Source: Amphimedon queenslandica (Eukaryota > Porifera > Demospongiae > Haplosclerida > Niphatidae). From it: 58,606 nt of DNA. Below, piece after piece: positions 23,639 through 36,129 of this stretch. The stretch spans positions 88,248-146,853 of the forward strand of contig NW_003546331.1 of the NCBI RefSeq assembly GCF_000090795.2, given 5' to 3'. The stretch's first letter is position 1. Each line of letters opens with the position of its first letter. Both the position numbers and the translations under genes were made by a program. A model generated the notes under the pieces. The model had not been told where the DNA came from. It saw only the letters and a program-made list of their open reading frames with translations, and made no database searches.

Positions 23639-26589
23639 ATGGGAGTAGGATCTTCAAGGAGCTCTAGCGTCACTTCTCTCTCACAAGAGCAAGAGGAAAC
23701 TCAAAGCAGACGAAGAGGAAGACGTAGAAAATGTAAAGAAGCAGTAGACGACATCCCATCAGATGATGAGCCGTCTCTTTCTCCAAAGAGGTGACAGATA
23801 CAAGTGTCACCTTCTTTTTTCACTAATCTTGTTGTAGGCAAAAGATCCAACATACATCTACATATATCTATGACACGTTTTTCTTAAAGGGAACAGGATC
23901 AGATGTCACTATCAAAGCATTGGGTAAGGAGGAATGAGGAAAGGAGGTGGAGTGTTCTGCCTCTTGTGGTTGCTAGTTTTTATGAGCTCTGCATGATTCT
24001 ACTACATCAAAAATTATTCCATGTATCAGTACATAAATTGCACAAGCTTGTTTTATCTGCATGTCATTATAATAAATGTTGTCTCTAATGCATTATACTT
24101 ATTTTAGGTAGGGAGTGGAAATTACACAAGACATATCTAAAACAGGTACGTACATGTACATATACTAAGTTTATCCTATTGCATTGAACCTACTATTTAC
24201 TAGAGCCTTTTATTCTTTTTCTTTAGTCTCATTACTTTAGTAGTATGTTTAGTGGGCATTGGATGGAGTCCGAACTTCCCGTCATTCAAATAGACATACC
24301 TGATGCCAACATTACTACTGATGGTATTAATGGTAATTGTGTTATTATTATTATTATTCCTCGTAGCACTGGACATTGCTTTCTCGTCTCTTTACAAAGA
24401 TTCTGTTCATTTGAGTGATTCAATTGTTATGTCTACAGTAGCAGCAGCAGCAATGTTGCAAATGGTATGTTGAGCAAAATTTGGATATTTTATGAATTTT
24501 TAAAGTTACTCAAAAATCGGGCCAAAGTCCCTGTACTATAGTACAGGGCCTTTGGCCAAATTTCGCCAAAAACGACTAGGAGAGAATTCTTCATTTTTAT
24601 ATTTTTTTCTGATACATATGGATGTTTTTATGTTGCATAGAAAGTTTGAGCTGATTCCAATCAAAATTCGATTTTTTATGAATTTTTAAAGTTTAGGCCC
24701 CAATACATACATCTACCTTACTAGTTATGTAATAGTGAATGTTTTTTATTATACACATGTATTATACTAGGATGGGCTCATTGAACATTGTAAGCAGTTT
24801 ATGAAAGAGACTATAGGGTAAGATATCAGTGTTACTATTGTAATTGTACCCTCTCTAGTTCTGATAATGTTGTACCATATTTGAGAACAGCATCAGAATA
24901 TGGACTACTAGAAATTAAAAATGAGTGAGATTCCGTTTTCAATTAATTCTACATACAATCTAAATTTTTATTTCTTAAACAACCTTTTTAGTTGTCAGTT
25001 TTGGCTCCAAACTCACTTACTAACTGAATACACAGTAACAATGCTTTTGCATCTCGAGTAAGCACTGTTAACATTAATACGTATTTTCAATGCGTTTTAG
25101 TGCTGAGATGCTAACAGAGTTTATCATTAGTCCTGATCTTTTTGTCATACAAGTAGAAATGGATGTTTATTCACTTGCTAAAAAGGTATAAAATTAAAAA
25201 CGCCTCTCCTTTATTATTATCTATTGTCTCTTTCTCTCGTTAGTGGTTATTTTTACATTCTCATCCACAATGGGATGAGTGTATTTCAAAGTTAAGCTCT
25301 GCAGCAGACAATTTCTTCCGACAGAGAGGTCAGTATAAAACCATCCCATATTAACAGCATGAAACCTTCATGTTCATGTACTGTACATTGCAATGATTAG
25401 CTCCCAGTCATTTTAGCTTTATTAATTCCTTTGTCTTCAGAAGGTGAAGCTCCATTCCTCAATACTGAGAGAGGGTCCCCTTACAGTCAAGTGTTTCGCT
25501 CCATTCGACTCCAGCATATTTTAGCTGATCCCGTCTCCATTGGTGTACTGGAGAAAGATAATATCATTCCGCAAGGTAAAGGGTATGGAAATGATGACAG
25601 ACTATATGAGTGATCCTTTTCTACCACTAGAGTGGCTGATGCCACTCTTTAGACAGCAGTGGTTAAAGATGATAGCAGTTGATCAGAGAACTGATCCTGG
25701 GTATGCTCTTATAGTCTATTGTCTCACTCTACAACTTCTTCTGTCTGTCTGTCTCTCTCTCTCACTCTCTATTTTAGTCCTTCTGTGATGACAAGTGAAG
25801 AGTTTAATGAGACTTCCATCAGATGTGGGAGGATACTCAAATGTTCTGATGAGGTATAAGTGATTAGCTTCTTTTTTAATTTCCTATTTTTGTTTTTAGT
25901 ATTGCTGGAGATGGACCGGTTTCTCGTTTGGCTTTGATATTATTCTCTCGTTTAATAACAAGTCAGTTATAACATACACGTACATGACGTACCACCATGA
26001 CTCGTTTTATTACTAGGATAATATCAGTGAAAAGAAACACCCGTAGTCAGCCTTGCTTATCGGCCGTCAGTTTACAAAATGTTCGCCCGCTTTCACTGAG
26101 GTATGAGCAACATTTGTATAGCTATACAACTGTAGTGATTATTGGTTGAGACTATTGCCAAATATAGTATTACTTTGCTTTGTTATTGTTGTTTGCCATG
26201 CCTGATTTAGTTTTGTCCTCGAAATCTGTGGTGGTGTGTGTATGGTACAACTTTAGTTAGGGATTTACTGATAACGATTAATTTTAATACAATCCCATGC
26301 CAATTGTACAATTGCTGAATGATGTTATCTTCTTCTTAGGCTAAGAATAGCATCGTTCAGTGAAGGCGAAGGTGGTATATCCTCCTCTACTCAAGACACT
26401 GGTATTATACAGTTATCACTGACTCCAGATGAAGTGAGAGTCTTATTTGATGGTTCCTTGTTGTTGAATCCCTTTTTATCATAGACTGCATATATACTCA
26501 CAGTGGACAGCGAAGCACAGTTCCCATTATACATCAGTTTTGACTTTTCGTTAACATCACACAACACAAGCTCATTAGTATCATCATGA
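23639..26589 (+). CDS. GMCL1: Germ cell-less homologue, BTB protein (GMCL1)
   Basis: BTB-BACK family protein; germ cell-less homologues act as CUL3 adaptors at the nuclear envelope and in germline specification. Multi-exon on plus. The start MGVGSSRSSSVTSLS fits an N-myristoylation signal (Gly2, Ser6), as in human GMCL1 (MGSLSS). A basic stretch follows (RRRGRRRK), then BTB sequences STYIYDTFFLKGTGSDVTIK, REWKLHKTYLKQ, HYFSSMFSGHWMESE and IDIPDANI, BACK-like FVIQVEMDVYSLAKKW, FRSIRLQHILADP and LFRQQWLKM, and the C-terminal YCWRWTGFSFGFD with VKRNTRSQPC and LRLRIASF. The match runs the full length. One intron holds a palindrome repeat. Confidence 0.93.
24465..24695 (+). repeat. Intronic palindrome repeat in GMCL1 (about 1.3 units)
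   Basis: Same family as 345-1230. The perfect CCCTGTACTATAGTACAGGG is at 24529-24548, followed by the GAGAATTCTTCATTTTTAT and GTTTGAGCTGATTCCAATCA segments. Confidence 0.9.
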
Positions 26590-26769
26590 TGAATAATTAT
26601 TTTATCAGAAGAAATGATTAATAATTTAATTCAAAGTTATTTTGATAGATCTATTACCTTGCGCACAAGGTGGAAAATTGGAAAATAAACAGAACCCTTT
26701 CAAATGCTATAAATTATAAGCCACAATAAACTCATTAGGCATATATAGGGAAGAGACCAAGTTCAGAAG

Positions 26770-28048
26770 ATGTCCGCTCGGTCTCCTCCGTTACCTTTCG
26801 ATAGGATATGTAATCTCCTGTCTCAGTTCTACAAGTTTGGAACCATCGACCAGTCCTCCATTAAAGAGTTTGATAGCTGGGAGGACAGGAATTATTACTT
26901 TGAAGACAAAACCGACAAGTATGTGTTGAAGATCATGCGCGAGATGCCGTCCACGAGCGTAGACCTGGTACGGGGACTAGCAGAAGTGATGCTCTATCTT
27001 CATGAAAGGAGGATACCTTGTTCCTGGCCAATAAAAGCACTAGATGGTAAACCTGTAGTAGTATTGAAAGAAAACGAGCTGATTAATAGCACGAGGTGTG
27101 AAACTAATAATTATTTGCCACCTTCTCATGAATGCCGTGTCACAAAAGAACAACAGTATTGTGTGATGGTACTCACTTTCATTGAAGGCAACTTGGCAGA
27201 CGAATGTCCTATGACCAGTGAGCTGCTTTTTAACATTGGGAGTTGTTTTGCATCTATGGACAAAGAATTACAAGTATGTCTTGTAGTGGATACAATTGCA
27301 ACGTGTAATTGTCATACATGATGCAATTATGTATAATATTAACGAAATTTGATATGGCATCTATTGCTCCAAATAGAGATGAACTATACAGTAATTATAA
27401 TTATTTTCTTTAATTTAATGTTAGGAATTCACTCACCAATCTATTGTGAACAGAAGGTACTCGTTTGATCTCAAGAACCTTTCCAATGCTAAACCTCACC
27501 TAAAGTCCATAACGGATCCACAAAGACGAGCTGTTTTCACGAAAATCATAAATACTTTTGAGTCACAGGTCCTACCCGAAGTTCCCTACCTCAGTACAGG
27601 GACCATACACAATGATGGCAACATGAAGAATATCATTGTCAAACAGGGTAGCAGCACTGCTATTGGTGGAGTGATTGATTTTTGTGATTGCGTACATTCA
27701 TGTCATATATTTGAGTTAGCAGTTCTTGTAACAATGGCAATTGATAGTGTCAATATTACTCCTGCCAAGGCTATTGTTCAAGGCTATCTAGAGAAGTTAC
27801 AACTTCCCAAAAGAGACCTTAATCTCCTTTACTACACTGTATTAGGAAGGTTGGCTTTAGTATATATTTATGGTGAGTAATTTTTTTGTTAATCGTTATT
27901 ATTTTGCTTCTTAGGTCAAATGACATTAAATGATGACACCAGCAATGAGTACATATATGAAGCAGTGCAGACGGCATGGTCAAAAAGTGAACTGCTACAT
28001 AGTATTTCAAAGGAAGACTTTGACAAAGCACTTTGCTTATATATATAA
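26770..28048 (+). CDS. HYKK: Hydroxylysine kinase-like (HYKK/AGPHD1)
   Basis: Aminoglycoside-phosphotransferase-fold kinase; the vertebrate enzyme phosphorylates 5-hydroxylysine with GTP. Three exons: 26770 to about 27273, about 27426-27873 and about 27915-28048. N-lobe sequence includes SWEDRNYYFEDKTDKYVLKI with the nucleotide-binding Lys, and HERRIPCSWPI. The catalytic loop is GTIHNDGNMKNIIV (HxDxxxxN) and the metal-binding motif VIDFCDCVHSCHIFELAV (DFG-like). The last exon gives SNEYIYEAVQTAWSKSEL. The overall order matches HYKK, at a length slightly below the human protein. The same family includes other small-molecule kinases, so the substrate is inferred. Confidence 0.82.
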
Positions 28049-28133
28049 AAGAAAACCATTCAAAAAATATAACTGAAACTTTTAAAATTTCCCGCGGAAA
28101 CCACCACCCACTTCTTTGCATGCTGTAAAAAAC

Positions 28134-29223
28134 ATGGCAGCTCTTCGCTGGGGCATATGTAGCGCTGGAAAAGTTTCTCATGACTTTTTGGTTGGCTTGA
28201 AGGCTCTCCCTGAGACCTCACACTCCATACTAGCTGTTGCAGCACGCTCACTGGAATCTGCCCAAGCCTTTGCCACTAAACACTCCATACCACAAGCATA
28301 TGGATCTTATGAGGAGCTGGCCAAGGACCCACAACTTGATGTGATTTATATTGGAACAATTACTCCATCTCATTTGAGCTGTGCAAAGATGATGGTAGAG
28401 GCTGGTAAGGCTGTCCTTTGTGAGAAACCACTGACAATGAATTCTGAGGAAACCAAACAATTAATTGCTTTTGCAAGAGAAAAAAATGTGTTCCTAATGG
28501 AAGCAATTTGGATGAGGTAACTAGACTTATGCTTTCATGTACAATGTATTTTGGGCTAACTTTTATGTAACATTATTATGACTTCTGTCTGTCAGGTTTT
28601 TCCCAGCTATGTTTGAGTTGCGTCGTCTGATTGCTAGTGGCTCGATCGGTGACATCAATTATGTGAACGTCTCTTTTGGTTTTCGTTTAAAACCAGAAGC
28701 AAGAGGTCTCATAGATCCAAAACTAGGAGGAGGTGCAACATTATGCATCGGCGTATATGCCATCAGTTTTACCTCAATGGTTTTTGGAGGGGAAAAACCA
28801 GAAAAGATACACGCAGAGGGAACCCTCAGTGATGAAGGAACAGATAACCTAGCAGCTGTTACCATTACATATCCAGGAGGTCGTATTGCTCAATTGTCTT
28901 TTAGTATAAAGGATACTCTACCTTGTGAAGCTTTTGTTTATGGTACCAAGGGGCAATTGAAGGTACCCAAAAGGTTCTGGTGTCCAACAAAACTTGAGAC
29001 ACCTGAAGGTACTAAAGAGTTCCCACTGCCAAAGCCCTACCAGCCAAGTGAGCCAACAAACTTTACCAATAGTGTGGGCATGTGCTACGAGGCTGAGGAG
29101 ATACGCCGCTGTCTTCAAGAAGGGAAGAAGGAAAGTGACATAATGCCATTGAATGAGACCCAACTGGTTGCTGATATCATGGATGATATCATGAAGCAGC
29201 TCGGCGTAATTTATTTCAAATAA
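28134..29223 (+). CDS. DHDH: Trans-1,2-dihydrodiol dehydrogenase-like, copy A (altered active site)
   Basis: Gfo/Idh/MocA-family oxidoreductase; vertebrate DHDH oxidises dihydrodiols and some sugars with NADP+. Two exons, 28134-28516 and 28596-29223. The Rossmann start is MAALRWGICSAGKVSHDF. CEKPL keeps the catalytic Lys, followed by FLMEAIWMRFFPA, GGGATLCIGVYAI, FTSMVFGGEKPEKI, YGTKGQLKVP and ESDIMPLNETQLVADIM. Two positions conserved in the family differ here: His in GTxHP is Thr (codon 28362-28364), and the Asp in LDIGVY is Cys (28744-28746). Copy B keeps both. The frame is intact, so this may be a non-catalytic or changed-specificity paralogue. Confidence 0.9.
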
Positions 29224-29378
29224 AATTTTGAAAGAGTAGTGGTTGCATTTAAACAATAATAATAATAACTGTGACTACTTTTTGAATTTGTCAAAATAAT
29301 TATCCACAACGGAGTTTTAAATGTGATTGGGGTTAACATTACATGGTTACTTATCTCAAGGAAGTCTTAGATTACTTT

Positions 29379-29643
29379 TTAGCGATCTACATTTTGATCT
29401 CTACTTTCTTGTTGGTTAGCCTTTATTTTCTTCCTCATTTCAAAGAAAAACTTAAAAGATTAACATGACAAATCCTGCAACTGATTACCAACCCCATCAT
29501 GTTTTTATTTTTAGATAGATGAATATTCTTATGAAGAATACTCTGATCAAAATAATTATTATAGGAAAGACAAATTATTTGCATTTCTCTTGTGTACCGT
29601 TTTCATCGTTACTTTGTTAAATCTATACTATTCAAGTTTGTAT
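29379..29643 (-). pseudogene. Decayed 3' exons of the small type I membrane protein gene
   Basis: Homologous to exons 4 and 5 of the gene at 31289-31965. The exon-4-like segment starts after TTTTCAG at 29643 and hits a stop. The exon-5-like segment (29542-29379) keeps the acceptor GATCAG but has an early TAA, frameshifts across the membrane helix, and then retains the tail DNA to the stop. No 5' exons lie in this unit, so it is a by-product of the tandem duplication. Confidence 0.8.
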
Positions 29644-29740
29644 CTGAAAAATTAAAATCCTCCATCAGTTTTAAAATTTCCCGGTCCCAAGGAAACGAGC
29701 TCCACCCTGGACCACCCACTTCTTTGCATGCTGTAAAAAC

Positions 29741-31118
29741 ATGGCAGCTCTTCGCTGGGGCATATGTAGCGCTGGAAAGATTTCTCATGACTTTTTGGTT
29801 GGCCTGAAGGCTCTCCCTGAGACCTCACACTCCATACTAGCTGTTGCAGCACGCTCACTGGAATCTGCCCAAGCCTTTGCCACTAAACACTCCATACCAC
29901 AAGCATATGGATCTTATGAGGAGCTGGCCAAGGACCCACAACTTGATGTGATTTATATTGGAACAATACATCCATCTCATTTGAACTGTGCAAAGATGAT
30001 GGTAGAGGCTGGTAAGGCTGTCCTTTGTGAGAAACCATTAACAATGAATTCTGAGGAAACCAAACAATTAATTGCTTTTGCAAGAGAGAAAAATGTGTTC
30101 CTAATGGAAGCAGTTTGGATGAGGTAACTAGACTTATGCTTTTGTGTACAATGTATTTTGTCCTTATTCTAATTTTTAATGTAATATTATTATGACTTCT
30201 AGGTTTTTCCCAGCTATGTTTGAGTTGCGTCGTCTGATTGCTAGTGGCTCGATCGGTGACATCAATTATGTGAACGTCTCTTTTGGTTTTCGTATGAGAC
30301 CAGAATCAAAACGTCTTGTAGATCCAAAACTAGGAGGAGGGGCTACACTANNNNNNNNNNNNNNNNNNNNNNNNNNNNNNNNNNNNNNNNNNNNNNNNNN
30401 NNNNNNNNNNNNNNNNNNNNNNNNNNNNNNNNNNNNNNNNNNNNNNNNNNNNNNNNNNNNNNNNNNNNNNNNNNNNNNNNNNNNNNNNNNNNNNNNNNNN
30501 NNNNNNNNNNNNNNNNNNNNNNNNNNNNNNNNNNNNNNNNNNNNNNNNNNNNNNNNNNTCAATTATGTGAACGTCTCTTTTGGTTTTCGTATGAGACCAG
30601 AATCAAAACGTCTTGTAGATCCAAAACTAGGAGGAGGGGCTACACTAGATATTGGCGTGTATGCCATCAATTTTACCTCAATGGTTTTTGGAGGGGAAAA
30701 GCCAGAAAAGATACACGCAGAGGGAACCCTCAGTGATGAAGGAACAGATAACCTAGCAGCTGTTACCATTACTTATCCAGGAGGTCGTATTGCTCAGTTG
30801 TCTATTAGTATTAAGGCTGATTTACCTTGTGAAGCTTTTGTTTATGGTACCAAGGGGCAATTGAAGGTACCCAAATGGTTCTGGTGTCCAACAAAACTTG
30901 AAACACCTGAAGGTACTAAAGAGTTTCCACTGCCAAAGCCCTACCAGCCAACCAACTTTGCCAACAGTGAGGGGATGTGCTACGAGGCTGAGGAGGTACG
31001 CCGCTGTCTTCAAGAAGGAAAGAAGGAAAGTGACATAATGACATTGAATGAGACCCAACTGGTTGCTGATATCATGGACGATATCATGAAACAGCTTGGA
31101 GTGATTTATTTCAAGTAA
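29741..31118 (+). CDS. DHDH: Trans-1,2-dihydrodiol dehydrogenase-like, copy B (interrupted by assembly gap)
   Basis: Tandem paralogue of copy A with the same two-exon structure: 29741-30123 and 30203-31118, the latter including 208 Ns. Family motifs are complete: MAALRWGICSAGKISHDF, GTIHPSH (conserved His), CEKPL, GGGATLDIGVYAI (conserved Asp then Tyr), FTSMVFGGEKPEKI and YGTKGQLKVP. The 89 bp before the Ns (30262-30350) repeat exactly after them (30559-30647). The gap is therefore probably two overlapping contigs placed side by side, and the true exon is contiguous and of normal length. This copy is the better candidate for the active enzyme. Confidence 0.9.
30351..30558. other. Assembly gap (208 N), probably false
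   Basis: The flanks share an identical 89-bp direct repeat (30262-30350 and 30559-30647). Collapsing it restores one open dehydrogenase exon of the same length as copy A, so no sequence need be missing. Confidence 0.9.
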
Positions 31119-31288
31119 AGTTTGAAAGACTGGTGTTGTATTTGAAACAAATAATTTTGGCTGCTTTTTGAATTTGTCAATAATAATTTTGTTTATAATA
31201 ATGACAATAATAATAATACAATAATAGAGTTTTTAATGTGATTAGGATTAACATGACATGGTCATTTGTCTCAGGGATGTCTGATTTA

Positions 31289-31965
31289 CTAGCGATCTAC
31301 ATTCTGATCTCTACTTTCTTGTTGGTTGGCCTTTATCTTCTTCCTCATTTCAAAGAAAAGCTTAATATTAACCATGATTAACACGACGACGAATCCTGCA
31401 ACTGACAGTGCAACTATTACCATCATGTTTTTATCTTTAGATGAATATTCTGATGAAGAGTGGCCTGATCAAAATAATATTATGATTAAGACAAAATTTG
31501 CATTTTTCTTGTGTACCATTTTCATTGTTACTATTCAAGTTGGTATCTGATAAACAAAATCTTAAAAGTGAAGTAATTATTATAAATGAGTTTTACCTTC
31601 ATCGATTAAGCCTTGGTCATCTTCACCTGATTGTAAATGTTATGAATCATTGTAATTCAATCATTGATATTGTATCTTACATTCATCTGTTGCATCTAAT
31701 CAACAAAGTGAAATTACTATCATAATTAACTTATTATTTTACTTTCATAATCCTCCAAACTGCTAATTAGTGACACTGAAGCTAAATCTCCTTTTGTCTC
31801 TTATATATATATATAATGCAAAATAAAAAATTACAATAACCATATTTCTCATTATTTTCTGTAGTCCTTCTTACCCGATTTAGGATTACACTCAGACTTA
31901 ACGGCTTGGATAACAGAAAGCAACAGGAGAATGGCAGTCAAAGTATTCAAAGAACACAGAAGCAT
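31289..31965 (-). CDS. Small type I membrane protein, five exons with three microexons
   Basis: Built by hand from splice sites on the minus strand: 31965-31875, 31695-31681 (15 nt), 31626-31597 (30 nt), 31546-31517 (30 nt) and 31464-31289. All donors are GT and all acceptors AG, every intron is phase 1, and the joined frame is 113 codons plus stop. The product starts with a signal peptide (MLLCSLNTLTAILLLLSVIQ, AVKS), has a short acidic, Asn/Asp/Glu-rich ectodomain with few cysteines, a membrane helix (VIVALSVAGFVVVLIMV), and a basic cytosolic tail (FEMRKKIKANQQ, ending DQNVDR). I know no family for it. It converges on DHDH copy B. Its 3' exons were duplicated and decayed at 29379-29643. Confidence 0.68.
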
Positions 31966-32226
31966 CGTTATCTGCTCTTGCTGAAACTATGCTGAAACAC
32001 TACACAGAGATTGCGCACCTGGTTTGCAAATTAAATTAAGCGCGCAATTTCTGCGCGCCAATTAATTATTTTCGGTAATTATCACGCCCACTTTTTGGTA
32101 AATTCTAATAATAATAATAATAAAGTATCTATGATTATACTATGGAACTATTGGTATATTATATAATTCAGCAGGCAGACAATAAACAGCAAGAATAATA
32201 ATATAATAAACAAAATCAGCAAAGTC

Positions 32227-33836
<1,610 letters not shown>

Positions 33837-33898
33837 TTCTATTTATCCATTGCATTAGAAAATAATTTCGTATTTCAAAACTATTTTTAATTAGAAAA
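33837..33898. promoter_or_regulatory. Gap between AKR1A1-like and VBP1 starts
   Basis: Short divergent gap. A GC box GGGCGGGGCTC lies just inside the AKR side (33820-33830). The VBP1 start reads AAAAATGGCGGAAAG, a YY1/TISU-like initiator overlapping the start codon. If AKR1A1 starts at 33695, the shared region is about 200 bp. Confidence 0.5.
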
Positions 33899-36129
33899 AT
33901 GGCGGAAAGCAGCAAGAAAGAAAATGGAGTATCTTCTGACAAAAGTCAAGAAGAAGAGAAAGCAAAGTCAAAGGAAGAAAAGACAGAAGAACTTCCCGAC
34001 ACGTCATACAGAGCAAACTTGCCAAAAGCAATCTTTGTTGTAAGTCACATGGGGTGTCACGTGACATCACGTGACACGTCCTCTTTTCATTTCACATAGG
34101 AAGATGTGGATAAGTTTATGCAAGAACCAGGAAATTCATCGGCTGAGCAGGTCCTGAGACGATTTGACGAACTGCACACTAAATACAAGTTTATGGAATC
34201 TAATCTACTGGAAAAGAAAAGAAGGTGTGGCTTAGTTATAAAATTAATTATCATTATTCTGTTAATTATAAATTTTTAAATTATTTTTTTAGACTAAGGA
34301 ATCGATTACCAGACATACAGAAAACATTAAATATGATAAAATACCTTAAATCGATACAGGTTTGTTATGATATCCACTCCTTTTAATAATAATTTGATAA
34401 TTTACTCCAAACAAGCGACATTAATTTAATATTTTTGCTCCTCTTTCAACCATTCTTGCTATGTGTAGGGTTCCGATAAATCCTTTACGACGCATTATCA
34501 ATTATCGGGTGGAGTTCATGGAACTGCTGAAGTACCACCGACTGATATTGTGTACCTGTGGCTTGGAGTATGTGACCATTATAAGAATGAAAGCTGTCTT
34601 TTATTTTAAGAAGTTAATTCACTATAGTTACTCTTTCTTCCCATAGGCTAATGTCATGTTAGAATACCCCATTGATGAGGCTATGGAGCTACTTACAAAT
34701 AATTTAGACAATGCAGTGAAATCGTTAAATGGAGTAGAGGAGGATCTAGAGTACATCACGGAGCAATGCACCACACTTGAAGTTGGTGAGTATTTTTGGA
34801 AAAAAATGAAAAAATAGCATGGACTATAACCCATGGTTTTTTTCCAAAAAAATGGCTCCGAAATCACCCCAATTTTTTTTTAACTTTTCTGATGCATAAT
34901 GATGTCCTTATGCTATGTAGAAAGTTTGAGATGATTCCGACTAAAAATTTTCAAGTTATGGCCATTTTTTAAAATGTTTCATTTTCTGAAAAAGACCCAA
35001 GGCTATAGCCCATGGTTTTTTCCAAAAAATGGCTCCAAAATCACCCCCAATTTTTATTACAATTTCTAATACATATTGATGTCCTTATGCTATGTAGAAA
35101 GCTTGAGGTGATTCCGACTAAAACTTTTTCAGTTATGGCCATCTTTAAAAATGTTCCATTTTCTGAAAAATACCCAAGGCTATAATAGCCCATGGTTTTT
35201 TCCGAAAAATGGCTCCGAAATCACCCCCAATTTTTATTACATTTTCTGATACACATTGATGTACTTATGCTATGTATCAAGTTTGAGCCAATTCAGACTT
35301 CAATTTTTTGAGTTATGGTCATTTTTTAAATGTACCAATTTCATAAAAATATCCAAGGCTATTATAGCCCATGGTTTTTTTTTTACAAAAAACGGCTCTG
35401 AAATCACCCTCAATTTTTATTAACTTCTCTGATGCATATTGATGTCCTTATGCTATGTAGAAAGTTTGAGCTGATTTTGACAAATATTTTTTGAGCTATA
35501 AGCATTTTTAAAAATGAGCCAATAATTTTTGCCTATAGCCTATAGCCTTTTTCAAAAAATGGCTCCTAATTAACCCACAATTTTAATTACATTTTCTGAT
35601 ACATATTCACATAGCTGTGTTTACAATCGTACAAGTGCACATACAGCATGATACATGTGTGTATGTGTATGTGTGTGGCATTCATATTTCCTTTACTAAT
35701 GGCTAGTGACTCGTGTATTTTTCCACTAATCATTTGCAGTCACGCATGTTTGTACTTTGTAGTAATAAAATTAATCTTCATTAAAACTCGACACTACTTT
35801 CAATATCCCTGTAAAATTAATAAATTAATACTGTTAGTGGCTCCGTGCTTATTGGAATCTGCATTTCACCGTTGATCCAATTAGATCTGTAATTGTAATG
35901 ATATTCACAAGATAATCAGACCTCAGCAAGACTAAATTAGATTACAGATGTAGTTTAGTGTATTTCATGTACTTTAGCTGCTAATTGCTAAATATATATT
36001 TAGTCTGGTATGATCTCTCTCTCTCTCTCTCTCTCTCCCAATGTAGCAATGACTAGGGTTTACAACTGGGACGTGAAGGAAAGAAGAGAGAAGAAATTGG
36101 CTTCCCTTCAACAGCAGCTCCAACAATGA
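33899..36129 (+). CDS. VBP1: Prefoldin subunit 3 (VBP1)
   Basis: Alpha-type subunit of prefoldin, the hexameric co-chaperone that hands nascent actin and tubulin to TRiC/CCT. Six exons. The N-terminus is a charged tail (MAESSKKENGVSSDKSQEEE), then SYRANLPKAIFVEDVDKFM, a first coiled coil with VLRRFDELHTKYKFMESNLL, KTLNMIKYLKSI, the beta-hairpin part ending VYLWLGANVMLEYPIDEAME, and the second coil LLTNNLDNAVKSLNGVEEDL, ending VYNWDVKERREKKLASLQQQ. All are diagnostic of VBP1/PFD3. The last intron (about 34787-36046) is filled by a tandem repeat of the window's sister subfamily plus a (TC)n run. Confidence 0.95.
34795..35615 (+). repeat. Intronic tandem repeat, sister subfamily (~180-bp unit, 4+ copies)
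   Basis: Units share the landmark TATGTAGAAAGTTTGAG followed by ATTCCGAC-type sequence, at about 34933, 35110, 35290 and 35473 (period 177-183 bp). The landmark is the same as in the palindrome family, but the palindrome is replaced by CTATAGCCCATGG followed by a TTTTTTCC..AAAAATGGCTCC hairpin-like segment. Confidence 0.88.

Larger units (their letters stand above)
28079..31555 (+). repeat. Tandem segmental duplication (two units of ~1.6-1.9 kb)
   Basis: Unit A (about 28079-29650) and unit B (about 29668-31555) align along their length: 5' leader TTTTAAAATTTCCC, both dihydrodiol dehydrogenase exons, the intron, the 3' flank, and the 3' exons of the convergent minus-strand membrane protein gene. 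Unit B is intact and unit A carries a decayed copy of the convergent gene. The duplication end lies just upstream of exon 4 of that gene (about 31555). Confidence 0.85.

Noticed and set aside
31326..31550. Plus-strand small frame with membrane-like segments, first considered as a microprotein
   Set aside because: The opposite strand gives a spliced model with signal peptide, consistent phases and splice sites; the plus frame is its shadow and is broken in the duplicated copy.
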